A stretch of DNA of 39,422 bases from ZC4RG29 sp036563875 (GTDB taxonomy: Bacteria > Bacteroidota > Bacteroidia > Cytophagales > Cyclobacteriaceae). The notes below the pieces were generated by a model. It ran no database searches, had not been told where the DNA came from, and saw nothing but the letters and a program-made list of their open reading frames with translations. This document shows positions 25,521 to 32,121 of this stretch, piece by piece (the stretch's first letter is position 1; every line of letters begins with the position of its first letter). The stretch spans positions 1 to 39,422 of the forward strand of contig DATCLO010000001.1 in the NCBI GenBank assembly GCA_036563875.1, given 5' to 3'. Both the position numbers and the translations under genes were made by a program.

Positions 25521-25940
25521 ATGGAAACGACACAAGGACGAATGTTTATCACCTTCAACGACTACCAGCGCATATTGGGGTTGATTGAATTTGCGTCTTT
25601 GAGAAACAAGACGCCAGAGACGGTGAACCAATTGATGCATGATTTGAAAATGGCCAAAATGCTCTCGCAGGAGAACATCTCCCGCGACATTGTGACCATG
25701 AATTCCAGGGTCTTGCTTAGGGATGTCTCTAGCGGAAAGAGTATCGATATCACGATAACCTATCCGCAGGATGCCGATAACATAAATCGTAAAATCTCAG
25801 TCTTCACGCCGATCGGTCATGCTCTGTTGGGCAAACAGGTAGGCGACATCGTGTCATGGAAGGTACCGGGCGGAATCGGAAAGTTCCGCATCGAGAAACT
25901 TCTCTATCAGCCGGAAGCGGCAGGTGATTTTCACCTGTAG
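25521..25940 (+). CDS. rnk: Rnk/GreA C-terminal-like transcription factor
   Basis: About 139 residues. The N-terminal third is a helical segment (MFITFNDYQRILGLIEFASLRNKTPETVNQLMHDLKMAKML), and the rest is the GreA/GreB C-terminal FKBP-like fold: DIVTMNSRVLLRDVSSG, ITYPQDADNINRKISVFTPIGHALLGKQVGDIVSW and PGGIGKFRIEKL. Rnk-type proteins bind RNA polymerase near the secondary channel. A frame extending to 25440 would run through the sigma-54 promoter and is rejected. ATG 25521 has a GGAG seven bases upstream; ATG 25542 is the alternative if transcription starts at 25516, because that would leave only a 5-base leader for 25521. It is monocistronic, with a strong terminator downstream. Confidence 0.8.
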   Translation: METTQGRMFITFNDYQRILGLIEFASLRNKTPETVNQLMHDLKMAKMLSQENISRDIVTMNSRVLLRDVSSGKSIDITITYPQDADNINRKISVFTPIGHALLGKQVGDIVSWKVPGGIGKFRIEKLLYQPEAAGDFHL

Positions 25941-26005
25941 CGGCAGGCAATGATCTTGCTGCGTTGCCCAAGACTGCAAGAGGGGGTTAGTAAGGGCGCG
26001 TGGCT

Positions 26006-26048
26006 GTGCCCCGTATGATCTGGGTGGTTCATCGGGGCACTTTTTTTT
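26006..26048 (+). terminator. Intrinsic terminator of the rnk-like gene
   Basis: GTGCCCCG (26006-26013) pairs perfectly with CGGGGCAC (26033-26040), with an inner ATGA/TCAT extension, followed directly by eight T (26041-26048). It is 66 bp after the stop and closes the transcription unit. Confidence 0.93.
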
Positions 26049-26070
26049 GCCCTCTCTTGTCTTACAGAAG

Positions 26071-26084
26071 CTGACAATTATCAG
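26071..26084. promoter_or_regulatory. Weak Crp/Fnr-type site CTGACAATTATCAG
   Basis: A symmetric CTGA-N6-TCAG with the TGA-N6-TCA core of Crp/Fnr operators. Its centre is 51.5 bp upstream of a TACATTTG -7 element (26129-26136), which is about 22 bp (two helical turns) farther than at the two strong sites. This would be a class I-type position near -62. Confidence 0.45.
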
Positions 26085-26128
26085 TCACTCCCGTGAATAT
26101 CATCAGTCCGAATGCGCTTAGTAAAAGA

Positions 26129-26136
26129 TACATTTG
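26129..26136 (+). promoter_or_regulatory. Putative -7 element TACATTTG
   Basis: Full match to TAnnTTTG. The start site would fall around 26140, only a few bases before the ATG at 26143, so the message would be nearly leaderless if that ATG is used. Confidence 0.4.
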
Positions 26137-26142
26137 GACAAG

Positions 26143-26814
26143 ATGAGAGCAACACCACAACCGGACAGAATAGCGCCTTTCGCAAATCGTGAGGAAGCTG
26201 CATTGCTGTTGGTGCGTGAACTTGAAGCGTACCGGGGCACTGATGCAATAGTACTGACCGTTCCGCCGGATGTAACTATCGGCAATGTAGTTGCCGAACA
26301 TCTCGGCTTGGACTCCAACCCTATGCCCTGCCTTGAAATACGCCACCCGGCCAACCGCAACCAGAGCATCGGATCGGTTTGTCTGAAGAATGTGGTCTTG
26401 CACGATGAAGAACGCGATATTCCCCAGGAATATCTTCAATATACCATAGCGCGACTCCGCGCCAAGATACGACGCGACCTCAAAGAAGGAGGCATAGATC
26501 CCGTGCAGGAAGGCTATCGTGGCAAAACACTCATCGTCGTTAGCGACTGGATGAAGACTGCCGACCGCATTCTCGCGTGCCTCAGCCACATCCGTAAGGA
26601 AAGTCCTGCGCGCATTGTGGTGGCTACGGCGGTTATTTCGAATCAGGCGATCATTGAACTTCGCGCGCTCGCCGACGAACTGATATATCTCGTTGAAGGC
26701 GACGAAGTCAGTCTTCCAGAATACTACTTCGGTACACAACAGGACGATCGCCCGGCACAAACACGAGGCCATCAGGGAAATATATCAATCAAACCGGTTC
26801 ACCATTACGCGTAA
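26143..26814 (+). CDS. Phosphoribosyltransferase-fold protein with degenerate PRPP loop
   Basis: A 223-residue protein aligning by pattern with the COG1926-type predicted phosphoribosyltransferases: FANREEAALLLVRELEAYRG, a strand VLTVPPDVTIGNVVAEHLGL, a segment NQSIGSVCLKNVVL, the central strand TLIVVSDWMKTADR, and a C-terminal ADELIYLVEGDE...YYFG. In active members the central motif is VDDGIATGAT; here the paired acidic residues and the T-G-A-T loop are lost (SDWMKTAD), so PRPP binding is doubtful. The ATG at 26143 is preferred to the TTG at 26134, which lies inside a -7 element. It is followed after 9 bp by a UspA gene, forming an operon. These families often cluster in anaerobic or dormancy stress loci. 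Function unknown. Confidence 0.7.
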   Translation: MRATPQPDRIAPFANREEAALLLVRELEAYRGTDAIVLTVPPDVTIGNVVAEHLGLDSNPMPCLEIRHPANRNQSIGSVCLKNVVLHDEERDIPQEYLQYTIARLRAKIRRDLKEGGIDPVQEGYRGKTLIVVSDWMKTADRILACLSHIRKESPARIVVATAVISNQAIIELRALADELIYLVEGDEVSLPEYYFGTQQDDRPAQTRGHQGNISIKPVHHYA

Positions 26815-26823
26815 ATCCATCCC

Positions 26824-27654
26824 ATGACAATACTAGTTCCTACCGATTTCTCGCCGCTGTCAAGGATAGCGGTTTTCTATGCAGCCGGACTTGCCCGTCC
26901 CCTCAACGCTAACCTCGTCATTGCCGCGGTAGTGAATGTGAACCCGAGTACGGAAACGCTTCTTCGTTCCAAACGCCTGGAACAGGAACTACTTGCTTCC
27001 GTACAGGAGGAAGGAGACAAGTTGATTGCAGAAATTCGCGAGAAGACCGCCGGACCGCTTGACGTATCCTTCGAAACTGCAACGGGATTCCCTCTGGACG
27101 AGCAGGTTGAACTGCTGGTAAAGCGCGTCGGTGCCGATCTAATTGTGATGGGCAGCCGCGGCGCCTCCGGATTGCGACGATTGCTGATCGGCAGCAATGC
27201 CGTCACCGTCATGAACAATAGCTCCATTCCCGTGATGATTATCCCGGAAGGAGTTAAGTACAGGAAGCCAGAGCACATCGTATATGCTACAGACCTATTC
27301 AGCTATCGCGATGAAACAAACACAGTAGTAGCATTTGCGAAATTGTTCGACGCCCACGTGCACCTTCTGCACGTATTGCCGTTGCATCGGAAAGACGACC
27401 GCGACACGAAGGCAATCGAGGCCGATCTGAAAAAGCTCACGGGTTACGACAAAATATCATTTGAGGTCACACACCATGACGACGTAGCTACTGGTGTAGA
27501 CCAATACGTCACGCAGCATGGTGCTGATATCCTTGCAATGTTCACGCACCATCTCGACTTCTACGAAAAACTGTTGGGCCGCAGCGTGACACGCCGGCTG
27601 GCCTTCCACGGGAGCGTACCGCTTCTCAGTTTTAACAAGACGACGATGTCGTAA
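26824..27654 (+). CDS. Tandem-domain universal stress protein (UspA family)
   Basis: A 276-residue cytoplasmic protein with two UspA domains. Domain 1 (1-145) begins ILVPTDFSPLSRIAVFYAAGLA and contains the ATP-binding pattern GSRGASGLRRLLIGSNAVTVM. Domain 2 (about 150-276) begins HIVYATDLFSYRDETNT and has a changed nucleotide loop (FTHHLDFYEKLLGRSVTRRL), so only the first domain seems able to bind ATP. It is 9 bp after the PRTase-like gene. Location beside ric, nrdJ and a Crp/Fnr regulator suggests induction under low oxygen or nitrosative stress. Confidence 0.9.
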   Translation: MTILVPTDFSPLSRIAVFYAAGLARPLNANLVIAAVVNVNPSTETLLRSKRLEQELLASVQEEGDKLIAEIREKTAGPLDVSFETATGFPLDEQVELLVKRVGADLIVMGSRGASGLRRLLIGSNAVTVMNNSSIPVMIIPEGVKYRKPEHIVYATDLFSYRDETNTVVAFAKLFDAHVHLLHVLPLHRKDDRDTKAIEADLKKLTGYDKISFEVTHHDDVATGVDQYVTQHGADILAMFTHHLDFYEKLLGRSVTRRLAFHGSVPLLSFNKTTMS

Positions 27655-27662
27655 TCGTGCCC

Positions 27663-27678
27663 TATGACTCAAGTCATA
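27663..27678. promoter_or_regulatory. Crp/Fnr-type operator TATGACTCAAGTCATA
   Basis: A perfect 6+6 inverted repeat (TATGAC/GTCATA) around TCAA, core TGA-N6-TCA. Its centre lies 29.5 bp upstream of the first base of a TAGATTTG -7 element, that is at about -41, the class II activation position. A Crp/Fnr regulator is encoded in the operon this promoter would control. Confidence 0.8.
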
Positions 27679-27699
27679 AGAGGGTGCGATCGCGACTTT

Positions 27700-27707
27700 T
27701 AGATTTG
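27700..27707 (+). promoter_or_regulatory. -7 element TAGATTTG of the ric-nrdJ-crp unit
   Basis: Full match to TAnnTTTG, about 20 bp before the ric ATG. No -33 TTTG is present at the expected distance; the palindrome lies there instead, as expected for an activator-dependent promoter. Confidence 0.65.
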
Positions 27708-27727
27708 ATCAGGCAAACACCATCACC

Positions 27728-28441
27728 ATGAATACCCAGCATCGGCCACTGACCCTGACGGAGGCGTCTGTAGCCGACGTCGCCCTTCAATATCCGCATG
27801 CAGTTGAGGTACTTGACCGGTACAACCTCGACTATTGCTGCAATGGAAGTGTTCCCTTCACCGAGGCTTGCGCCCAGCGCAACATTATCGCGGAAAATGT
27901 CTGGGACGAGATTGTCAGCTGGCCGACTGTCCCGCCACACACAATTGACTTTTCGTCCTGGTCGCCCATTCAACTCCTGGATTTCATCCGCCAGCACCAT
28001 CATTCATACGTGCGAAAGAACATTCCTCAGATACAAGGTCTGCTGGATACGATCTGCTCGGTGCATGGTGATGGCAATATCACGGTGTTGGCCATTCGCG
28101 ACGACTTCGAAGATCTCGTCGACGATCTGACCGACCACATTCGTCGTGAAGAAGAGGAATTTTTTCCGGCGGTGCGGAGTTTTGTTGAGAGCAGAAACCG
28201 TACAAAGCAGGAAGCCGAGGCAATTGAAAGCATGATGGAATCACTGGAACGCGAACATCGCGCAGCGGGAGAACTGGTACGATCTCTGCGCACAATGACA
28301 GACCACTACACGCCGCCGGACTTTGCGTGTCCGACGTTCCGCCTCGGATACAAGCTGCTCGGAGAGTTCGATCATGACCTCGTGCAGCACATACACATCG
28401 AGAACAACATACTGTTTCAGCGTATTAGAGAACTAATGTGA
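27728..28441 (+). CDS. ric: Iron-sulfur cluster repair di-iron protein (RIC/ScdA/YtfE)
   Basis: A 237-residue RIC protein. The ScdA_N domain (about 10-70) has the twin cysteines C37-C38 in LDYCCNGS. A hemerythrin-like four-helix bundle follows (about 80-237) with di-iron ligands in recognisable contexts: HHHSYV, SVHGDGN, EEEEFFP, EREHRAAG and HDLVQHIHIENNILF. RIC proteins repair Fe-S clusters damaged by nitric oxide or peroxide and reduce NO to N2O. The promoter has a strong Crp/Fnr operator. The gene is 18 bp upstream of nrdJ, giving an apparent ric-nrdJ-crp operon. A second, larger RIC-type gene lies 2.6 kb downstream. Confidence 0.93.
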   Translation: MNTQHRPLTLTEASVADVALQYPHAVEVLDRYNLDYCCNGSVPFTEACAQRNIIAENVWDEIVSWPTVPPHTIDFSSWSPIQLLDFIRQHHHSYVRKNIPQIQGLLDTICSVHGDGNITVLAIRDDFEDLVDDLTDHIRREEEEFFPAVRSFVESRNRTKQEAEAIESMMESLEREHRAAGELVRSLRTMTDHYTPPDFACPTFRLGYKLLGEFDHDLVQHIHIENNILFQRIRELM

Positions 28442-28459
28442 ATTAAACCCGGAACAATT

Positions 28460-30310
28460 GTGGAACTGAATCAGCAAATTCTCAGCGACATTATTGTACA
28501 CATGAAGTACGCCCGCTATCTCCCCGACCTGCAGCGAAGGGAGACGTGGGACGAAATCTGCCAGCGCTACCAGGATATGATGACAGAAAAGTATCCGGCG
28601 TTGGAAAAAGAAATCGATCACTGGATGCAGTTTGTCCGCGACCGCAAAGTACTCCCCTCAATGCGGGCCATGCAGTTTGCCGGTCCTGCGATAGCGCGTA
28701 ACAACAGCCGCATTTACAATTGTGCGTATCTTCCTGTCGACGACATTCGTGCCTTTCCTGAAGCGCTTTTCCTCCTTTTGGGTGGCACCGGTGTCGGGTA
28801 CTCAGTGCAATACCACCACGTCGAGAAACTTCCACCCATACAGAAAGCAGAGAAGCGCCGTCGATTCCTTGTCGGCGACAGCCTTGAAGGATGGGCAGAC
28901 GCCATTAAAGTGCTTATGAAAGCCTACTTTGGGAAGAGCAACTACATGCCCGATTTCGACTTCTCGGATATACGTCCTAAAGGCGCCCGACTGGTAACCG
29001 CTGGCGGAAAAGCTCCGGGACCTGAACCCCTGAAGATTTGCATCGCTCACATTCAGGCCATCCTCGACAGAAAAAAGAATGGCGAGAGGCTCACACCGCT
29101 CGAGTGCCATGACATCATGTGTCACCTTGCCAACGCGGTGCTTGCTGGTGGGATCAGACGGTCGGCGATGATTGCACTCTTTTCCGCCGATGATGAAGAA
29201 ATGCTCACCTGCAAATTCGGCGCCTGGTGGGAACTCAACGAACAGCGCGGACGGGCTAACAATTCTGTGGTGCTGCATCGAGAGACCACGACAAAGGAAG
29301 AATTCGACAAGTTGTGGAAGAAGATCGAGGCATCCGGTTCGGGGGAACCTGGATTTTACTTTACGAATGATTTCGACTGGGGAACGAACCCGTGTTGCGA
29401 GATTGCGCTCAGGCCTTTTCAATTCTGCAACCTCTGCGAGGTAAACGTTTCGGATGTCGAATCACAGGAAGACCTCAACGAACGCTGCCGGGCTGCTGCA
29501 TTCTTTGGAACACTGCAGGCCGGGTTCACGAACTTCCACTACCTGCGGGAAGCCTGGAAGACAACGACTGAGCACGACGCGCTGATCGGTGTGGGTATGA
29601 CGGGAATCGCCAGTGGGAAGATCATGGCATACGACTTGAGAGAAGCTGCCGATGTAGTCAAGCAAATGAACCTGCGTGCGTCAGCTCAAATAGGAATTCA
29701 ATTTGCAGCGCGTTGCACTACCATAAAGCCATCCGGAACAACATCGCTGGTTCTCGGCACGTCGTCAGGAATCCACGCCTGGCACAACGATTACTATCTG
29801 AGAAGAATTCGCATCGGCAAGAACGAGGCATTGTATACATACCTCAGCATAAATCATCCGGAATTGCTTGAAGATGACCTGCTGAACAGCAAACAAGCCA
29901 TCATTCGTATTCCCCAAAAGGCTCCCGAAGGGAGCATACTGAGGAACGAAGATGTAATGGATCTATTGGAACGCATCAAGTACTTCAATGAAAATTGGGT
30001 ACGCACCGGGTTCCGCCGAGGAAGCAATGCCAACAACGTATCGGCGACGGTATCCATACGCCAGGGCGACTGGAAGCGCGTAGGTGAATGGATGTGGGAA
30101 AACAAGGCGTCATATAACGGCCTCAGCGTATTGCCGTTCGATTACGGCAACTACACACAACCACCGTTCGAAGACATAACGAAAGAACAATTCGAAGAGC
30201 TCGAAAAGAGCCTCAGGGCACTCGATCTCACACAAGTTTATGAATCGGACGACGGAACCGAACATACAGCTGAAGCTGCATGTGCCGGTGGAAGCTGTAC
30301 GATTGTATGA
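28460..30310 (+). CDS. nrdJ: Class II (adenosylcobalamin-dependent) ribonucleotide reductase, monomeric RtpR type
   Basis: A 616-residue enzyme reducing ribonucleotides to deoxyribonucleotides with a B12-generated radical, independent of oxygen. The sequence matches the Lactobacillus leichmannii RTPR plan: C88 (equivalent of C119, in IYNCAYLPV), the active-site NPCCEI with C312 and E314 (equivalents of C408 and E410), C323 exactly 11 residues later (C419), and the C-terminal pair C608/C613 (C-x4-C, three residues before the end, as C731/C736). The protein is ~120 residues shorter than RTPR. The start is GTG at 28460; ATG 28502 is a shorter alternative. It lies between ric and crp. A B12 supply is required, but no riboswitch is seen. 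Confidence 0.93.
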   Translation: MELNQQILSDIIVHMKYARYLPDLQRRETWDEICQRYQDMMTEKYPALEKEIDHWMQFVRDRKVLPSMRAMQFAGPAIARNNSRIYNCAYLPVDDIRAFPEALFLLLGGTGVGYSVQYHHVEKLPPIQKAEKRRRFLVGDSLEGWADAIKVLMKAYFGKSNYMPDFDFSDIRPKGARLVTAGGKAPGPEPLKICIAHIQAILDRKKNGERLTPLECHDIMCHLANAVLAGGIRRSAMIALFSADDEEMLTCKFGAWWELNEQRGRANNSVVLHRETTTKEEFDKLWKKIEASGSGEPGFYFTNDFDWGTNPCCEIALRPFQFCNLCEVNVSDVESQEDLNERCRAAAFFGTLQAGFTNFHYLREAWKTTTEHDALIGVGMTGIASGKIMAYDLREAADVVKQMNLRASAQIGIQFAARCTTIKPSGTTSLVLGTSSGIHAWHNDYYLRRIRIGKNEALYTYLSINHPELLEDDLLNSKQAIIRIPQKAPEGSILRNEDVMDLLERIKYFNENWVRTGFRRGSNANNVSATVSIRQGDWKRVGEWMWENKASYNGLSVLPFDYGNYTQPPFEDITKEQFEELEKSLRALDLTQVYESDDGTEHTAEAACAGGSCTIV

Positions 30311-30325
30311 TCTTCACCGCCCGTC

Positions 30326-30979
30326 ATGCGCTCTTCACCCGTAATTCAATATTTTCCTATCTTTCCGGAAAAAAGAAAACGGGTGATACCGGCGTCAGTC
30401 CTGAACGCATATAATGCGCGGCTTGTAAAGGTGGACAAGGATCAGATCCTTTTCGAGGAAGGACGTCAGGCGCTGGATTTCTTCCAGGTCGAGGAAGGCA
30501 AAGTGAAGATGTATGTCCTCAACCCGGATGGACAGGAATTCACCCAGGGTATTTTCTCGCCGGGCGAAAGTTTCGGAGAGCCTCCCCTGTTGGGCGATTT
30601 CCCCTATCCCAGCAGTGCCATTACCCTGGAACCAGGAAAGATCTGGCGTATGCCCAAGTCCGATTTCCTGAGGCTGTTAAAAGAGAATTTCGACATCCAC
30701 ATGAAGCTCGACCAGGTGCTCTGTCGCCGGCTTCAGTACAAATCCATGATCCTTACGGAGGTCTCCTCATACGATCCTGAACACCGACTGCTCACGATCA
30801 TTAAATACTTTAAATCCAAGATCGCAAAACATCCTTCACGCGAAAAGGTGATTGTGCCGTTCACGCGACAACAACTTGCGGACATGACCGGCCTCCGGGT
30901 TGAAACGGTCATACGCACCGTAAAAAAGATGGAAAAGGAAGGCAAGCTCGTCCTCGAAGGACACAAGATCAAGTTCTGA
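30326..30979 (+). CDS. Crp/Fnr-family transcriptional regulator
   Basis: A 217-residue regulator. The cyclic-nucleotide-binding-like beta roll (about 30-130) contains ILFEEGRQALDFFQVEEGKVKMY and SPGESFGEPPLLGDFPYPSSA; a dimerisation helix follows; and the winged helix (about 165-217) reads FTRQQLADMTGLRVETVIRTVKKMEKEGKL. The recognition helix has E and R at the positions that contact the GA of TGA half-sites in Crp and Fnr (V-E-T-V-I-R), agreeing with the nearby TATGA-N6-TCATA palindromes. The N-terminus has no FNR-like cysteine cluster, so it does not sense oxygen by a 4Fe-4S cluster; a DNR-like NO/haem sensor is possible. It lies 15 bp after nrdJ and would be autoregulated. Confidence 0.92.
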   Translation: MRSSPVIQYFPIFPEKRKRVIPASVLNAYNARLVKVDKDQILFEEGRQALDFFQVEEGKVKMYVLNPDGQEFTQGIFSPGESFGEPPLLGDFPYPSSAITLEPGKIWRMPKSDFLRLLKENFDIHMKLDQVLCRRLQYKSMILTEVSSYDPEHRLLTIIKYFKSKIAKHPSREKVIVPFTRQQLADMTGLRVETVIRTVKKMEKEGKLVLEGHKIKF

Positions 30980-30989
30980 GTGCGCGTCG

Positions 30990-31005
30990 TATGATCCGGG
31001 TCATA
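30990..31005. promoter_or_regulatory. Crp/Fnr-type operator TATGATCCGGGTCATA
   Basis: TATGA and TCATA are perfect inverted halves separated by 6 bp. The centre lies 30.5 bp before a TAGCTTTG -7 element, the same geometry as upstream of ric (29.5 bp). Confidence 0.8.
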
Positions 31006-31027
31006 AATAAATGTACCCGCGCCATTC

Positions 31028-31035
31028 TAGCTTTG
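31028..31035 (+). promoter_or_regulatory. -7 element TAGCTTTG of the DUF2249-RIC gene
   Basis: Full TAnnTTTG match about 35 bp before the ATG at 31070; no -33 TTTG at the expected place, where the palindrome lies. Confidence 0.6.
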
Positions 31036-31069
31036 GTTTCAGATTGAATGTGAGACCAATGCTAATCAA

Positions 31070-32020
31070 ATGAAAACCGAAACTCAAACGCTGGACGCGA
31101 CCCTCCTGGAACCGCGCGTAAAGCATCCTGTGATCTTCGAGTTCTTTGAACGCCTCCTTCCCGGGCAGTCGTTCATACTGCGCAACGATCACGATCCTAA
31201 GCCCTTGTATTACCAGATGATTGGTGAACTCGGCAACATCGTGGGATGGGAATATCTCGAACAAGGTCCCGATTGGTGGAAAGTTAGAATCACGCGGCTC
31301 AGTGAATCAGCCGACGAGGGAAAGACTGTCGGGGAAATCGCAGCAAGCGACCTTCGGAAGGCCCAGGTGTTCAAGAAGTACGGCATCGACTTTTGCTGTG
31401 GCGGAAAAAAGACATTGAAGGAAGCCTGCGAATCGAAAGGCCTTAACCCGGCAGACATCGAAAAGGAGCTCAATGCAACTACCGGTCCTACCCCACTGGC
31501 TTTTCACGAATGGTCACCTGCGTTCCTCGCAGACTATATTGTGAACACGCATCACGCCTACGTCCGGAAGATGTTGCCGCAGTTGACGGAACTCGTGACG
31601 AAAGTGGTGGGCGCCCATGGAAATCAACACCCGGAGCTGTTGCAGATAGGTCAACTGATTTTTCGTCTTGAAGACGAACTCCTGAGTCACCTGGCAAAGG
31701 AGGAGAAGGTTCTGTTTCCCTATATCCGGAGTTTGGTACACGGTGAAGCACCGATGCAATTCAGTACCATCGAAACACCCATTGCTATGATGGAGGATGA
31801 ACATGATGAGGCCGGTGGGGTAATGGAAGAAATTCGCTCGTTATCGAAGGACTATACGCTGCCGCCAGATTCATGTGTGTCGTATGCGATGCTGTTCCAA
31901 ATGCTCAAAGACTTTGAGGACGATCTTCACACACACGTTCACCTCGAGAATAACATTCTGTTTCCAAAAGCGATAGAACTGGACAAGGCGAGAACCGCTG
32001 GCAAAGGTCCAATACTATAA
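31070..32020 (+). CDS. DUF2249-RIC fusion: iron-sulfur repair/hemerythrin protein
   Basis: A 316-residue three-part protein. Residues about 12-77 are a DUF2249 domain (FEFFERLLPGQSFILRNDHDPKPLYYQM, GWEYLEQGPDWWKVRI). Residues about 85-140 are an ScdA_N domain with twin cysteines C109-C110 (IDFCCGGKK). The rest is a hemerythrin-like bundle with HHAYV, GAHGNQHPEL, EEKVLFPYI, DEHDEAGG and HTHVHLENNILFPK ligands. DUF2249 proteins occur with NO-respiration genes. The gene likely repairs Fe-S centres or senses/reduces NO. It has its own promoter with a strong Crp/Fnr operator and is followed by a large inverted repeat. It is a paralogue, not a copy, of the 27728 ric gene. Confidence 0.93.
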   Translation: MKTETQTLDATLLEPRVKHPVIFEFFERLLPGQSFILRNDHDPKPLYYQMIGELGNIVGWEYLEQGPDWWKVRITRLSESADEGKTVGEIAASDLRKAQVFKKYGIDFCCGGKKTLKEACESKGLNPADIEKELNATTGPTPLAFHEWSPAFLADYIVNTHHAYVRKMLPQLTELVTKVVGAHGNQHPELLQIGQLIFRLEDELLSHLAKEEKVLFPYIRSLVHGEAPMQFSTIETPIAMMEDEHDEAGGVMEEIRSLSKDYTLPPDSCVSYAMLFQMLKDFEDDLHTHVHLENNILFPKAIELDKARTAGKGPIL

Positions 32021-32022
32021 AA

Positions 32023-32114
32023 CCTATGTGCCCTATGTTATCCTATGTGCCCTATGTGGTTCAATAATCTTTTGAACCACATAGACCACATAGATATACA
32101 TAGTGCACAATAGG
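32023..32114. repeat. Large imperfect inverted repeat built from CTATGTG units
   Basis: The core stem pairs CTATGTGGTTCAA (32052-32064) perfectly with TTGAACCACATAG (32072-32084) around a 7-nt loop. The outer arms (from 32023 and to 32114) continue the pairing imperfectly. CCTATGTGCCCTATGT occurs twice on the left arm (32023-32038 and 32042-32057). Located between convergent genes; it may act as a bidirectional terminator, but no long T-run follows. Confidence 0.75.
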
Positions 32115-32121
32115 TTATCGA

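Noticed and set aside
26014..26033. TATGATCTGGGTGGTTCAT inside the rnk terminator as a further Crp/Fnr operator
   Set aside because: The half-sites are 10 bp apart, not 6, and the bases are explained by the terminator hairpin.
26134..26142. TTG at 26134 as start of the PRTase-like gene
   Set aside because: The TTG lies inside a TAnnTTTG element and adds only three residues; ATG 26143 fits the family better.
28441..28502. Cobalamin riboswitch before nrdJ
   Set aside because: Only 18 bp separate ric and nrdJ, far too short for a B12 riboswitch.
30305..30328. TATGATC...GTCATG near the crp/fnr start as an operator
   Set aside because: The halves are 12 bp apart and overlap the nrdJ stop; no promoter element follows.
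32023..32114. CRISPR-like array
   Set aside because: Repeat units are short, degenerate and arranged as an inverted repeat, without regular spacers.
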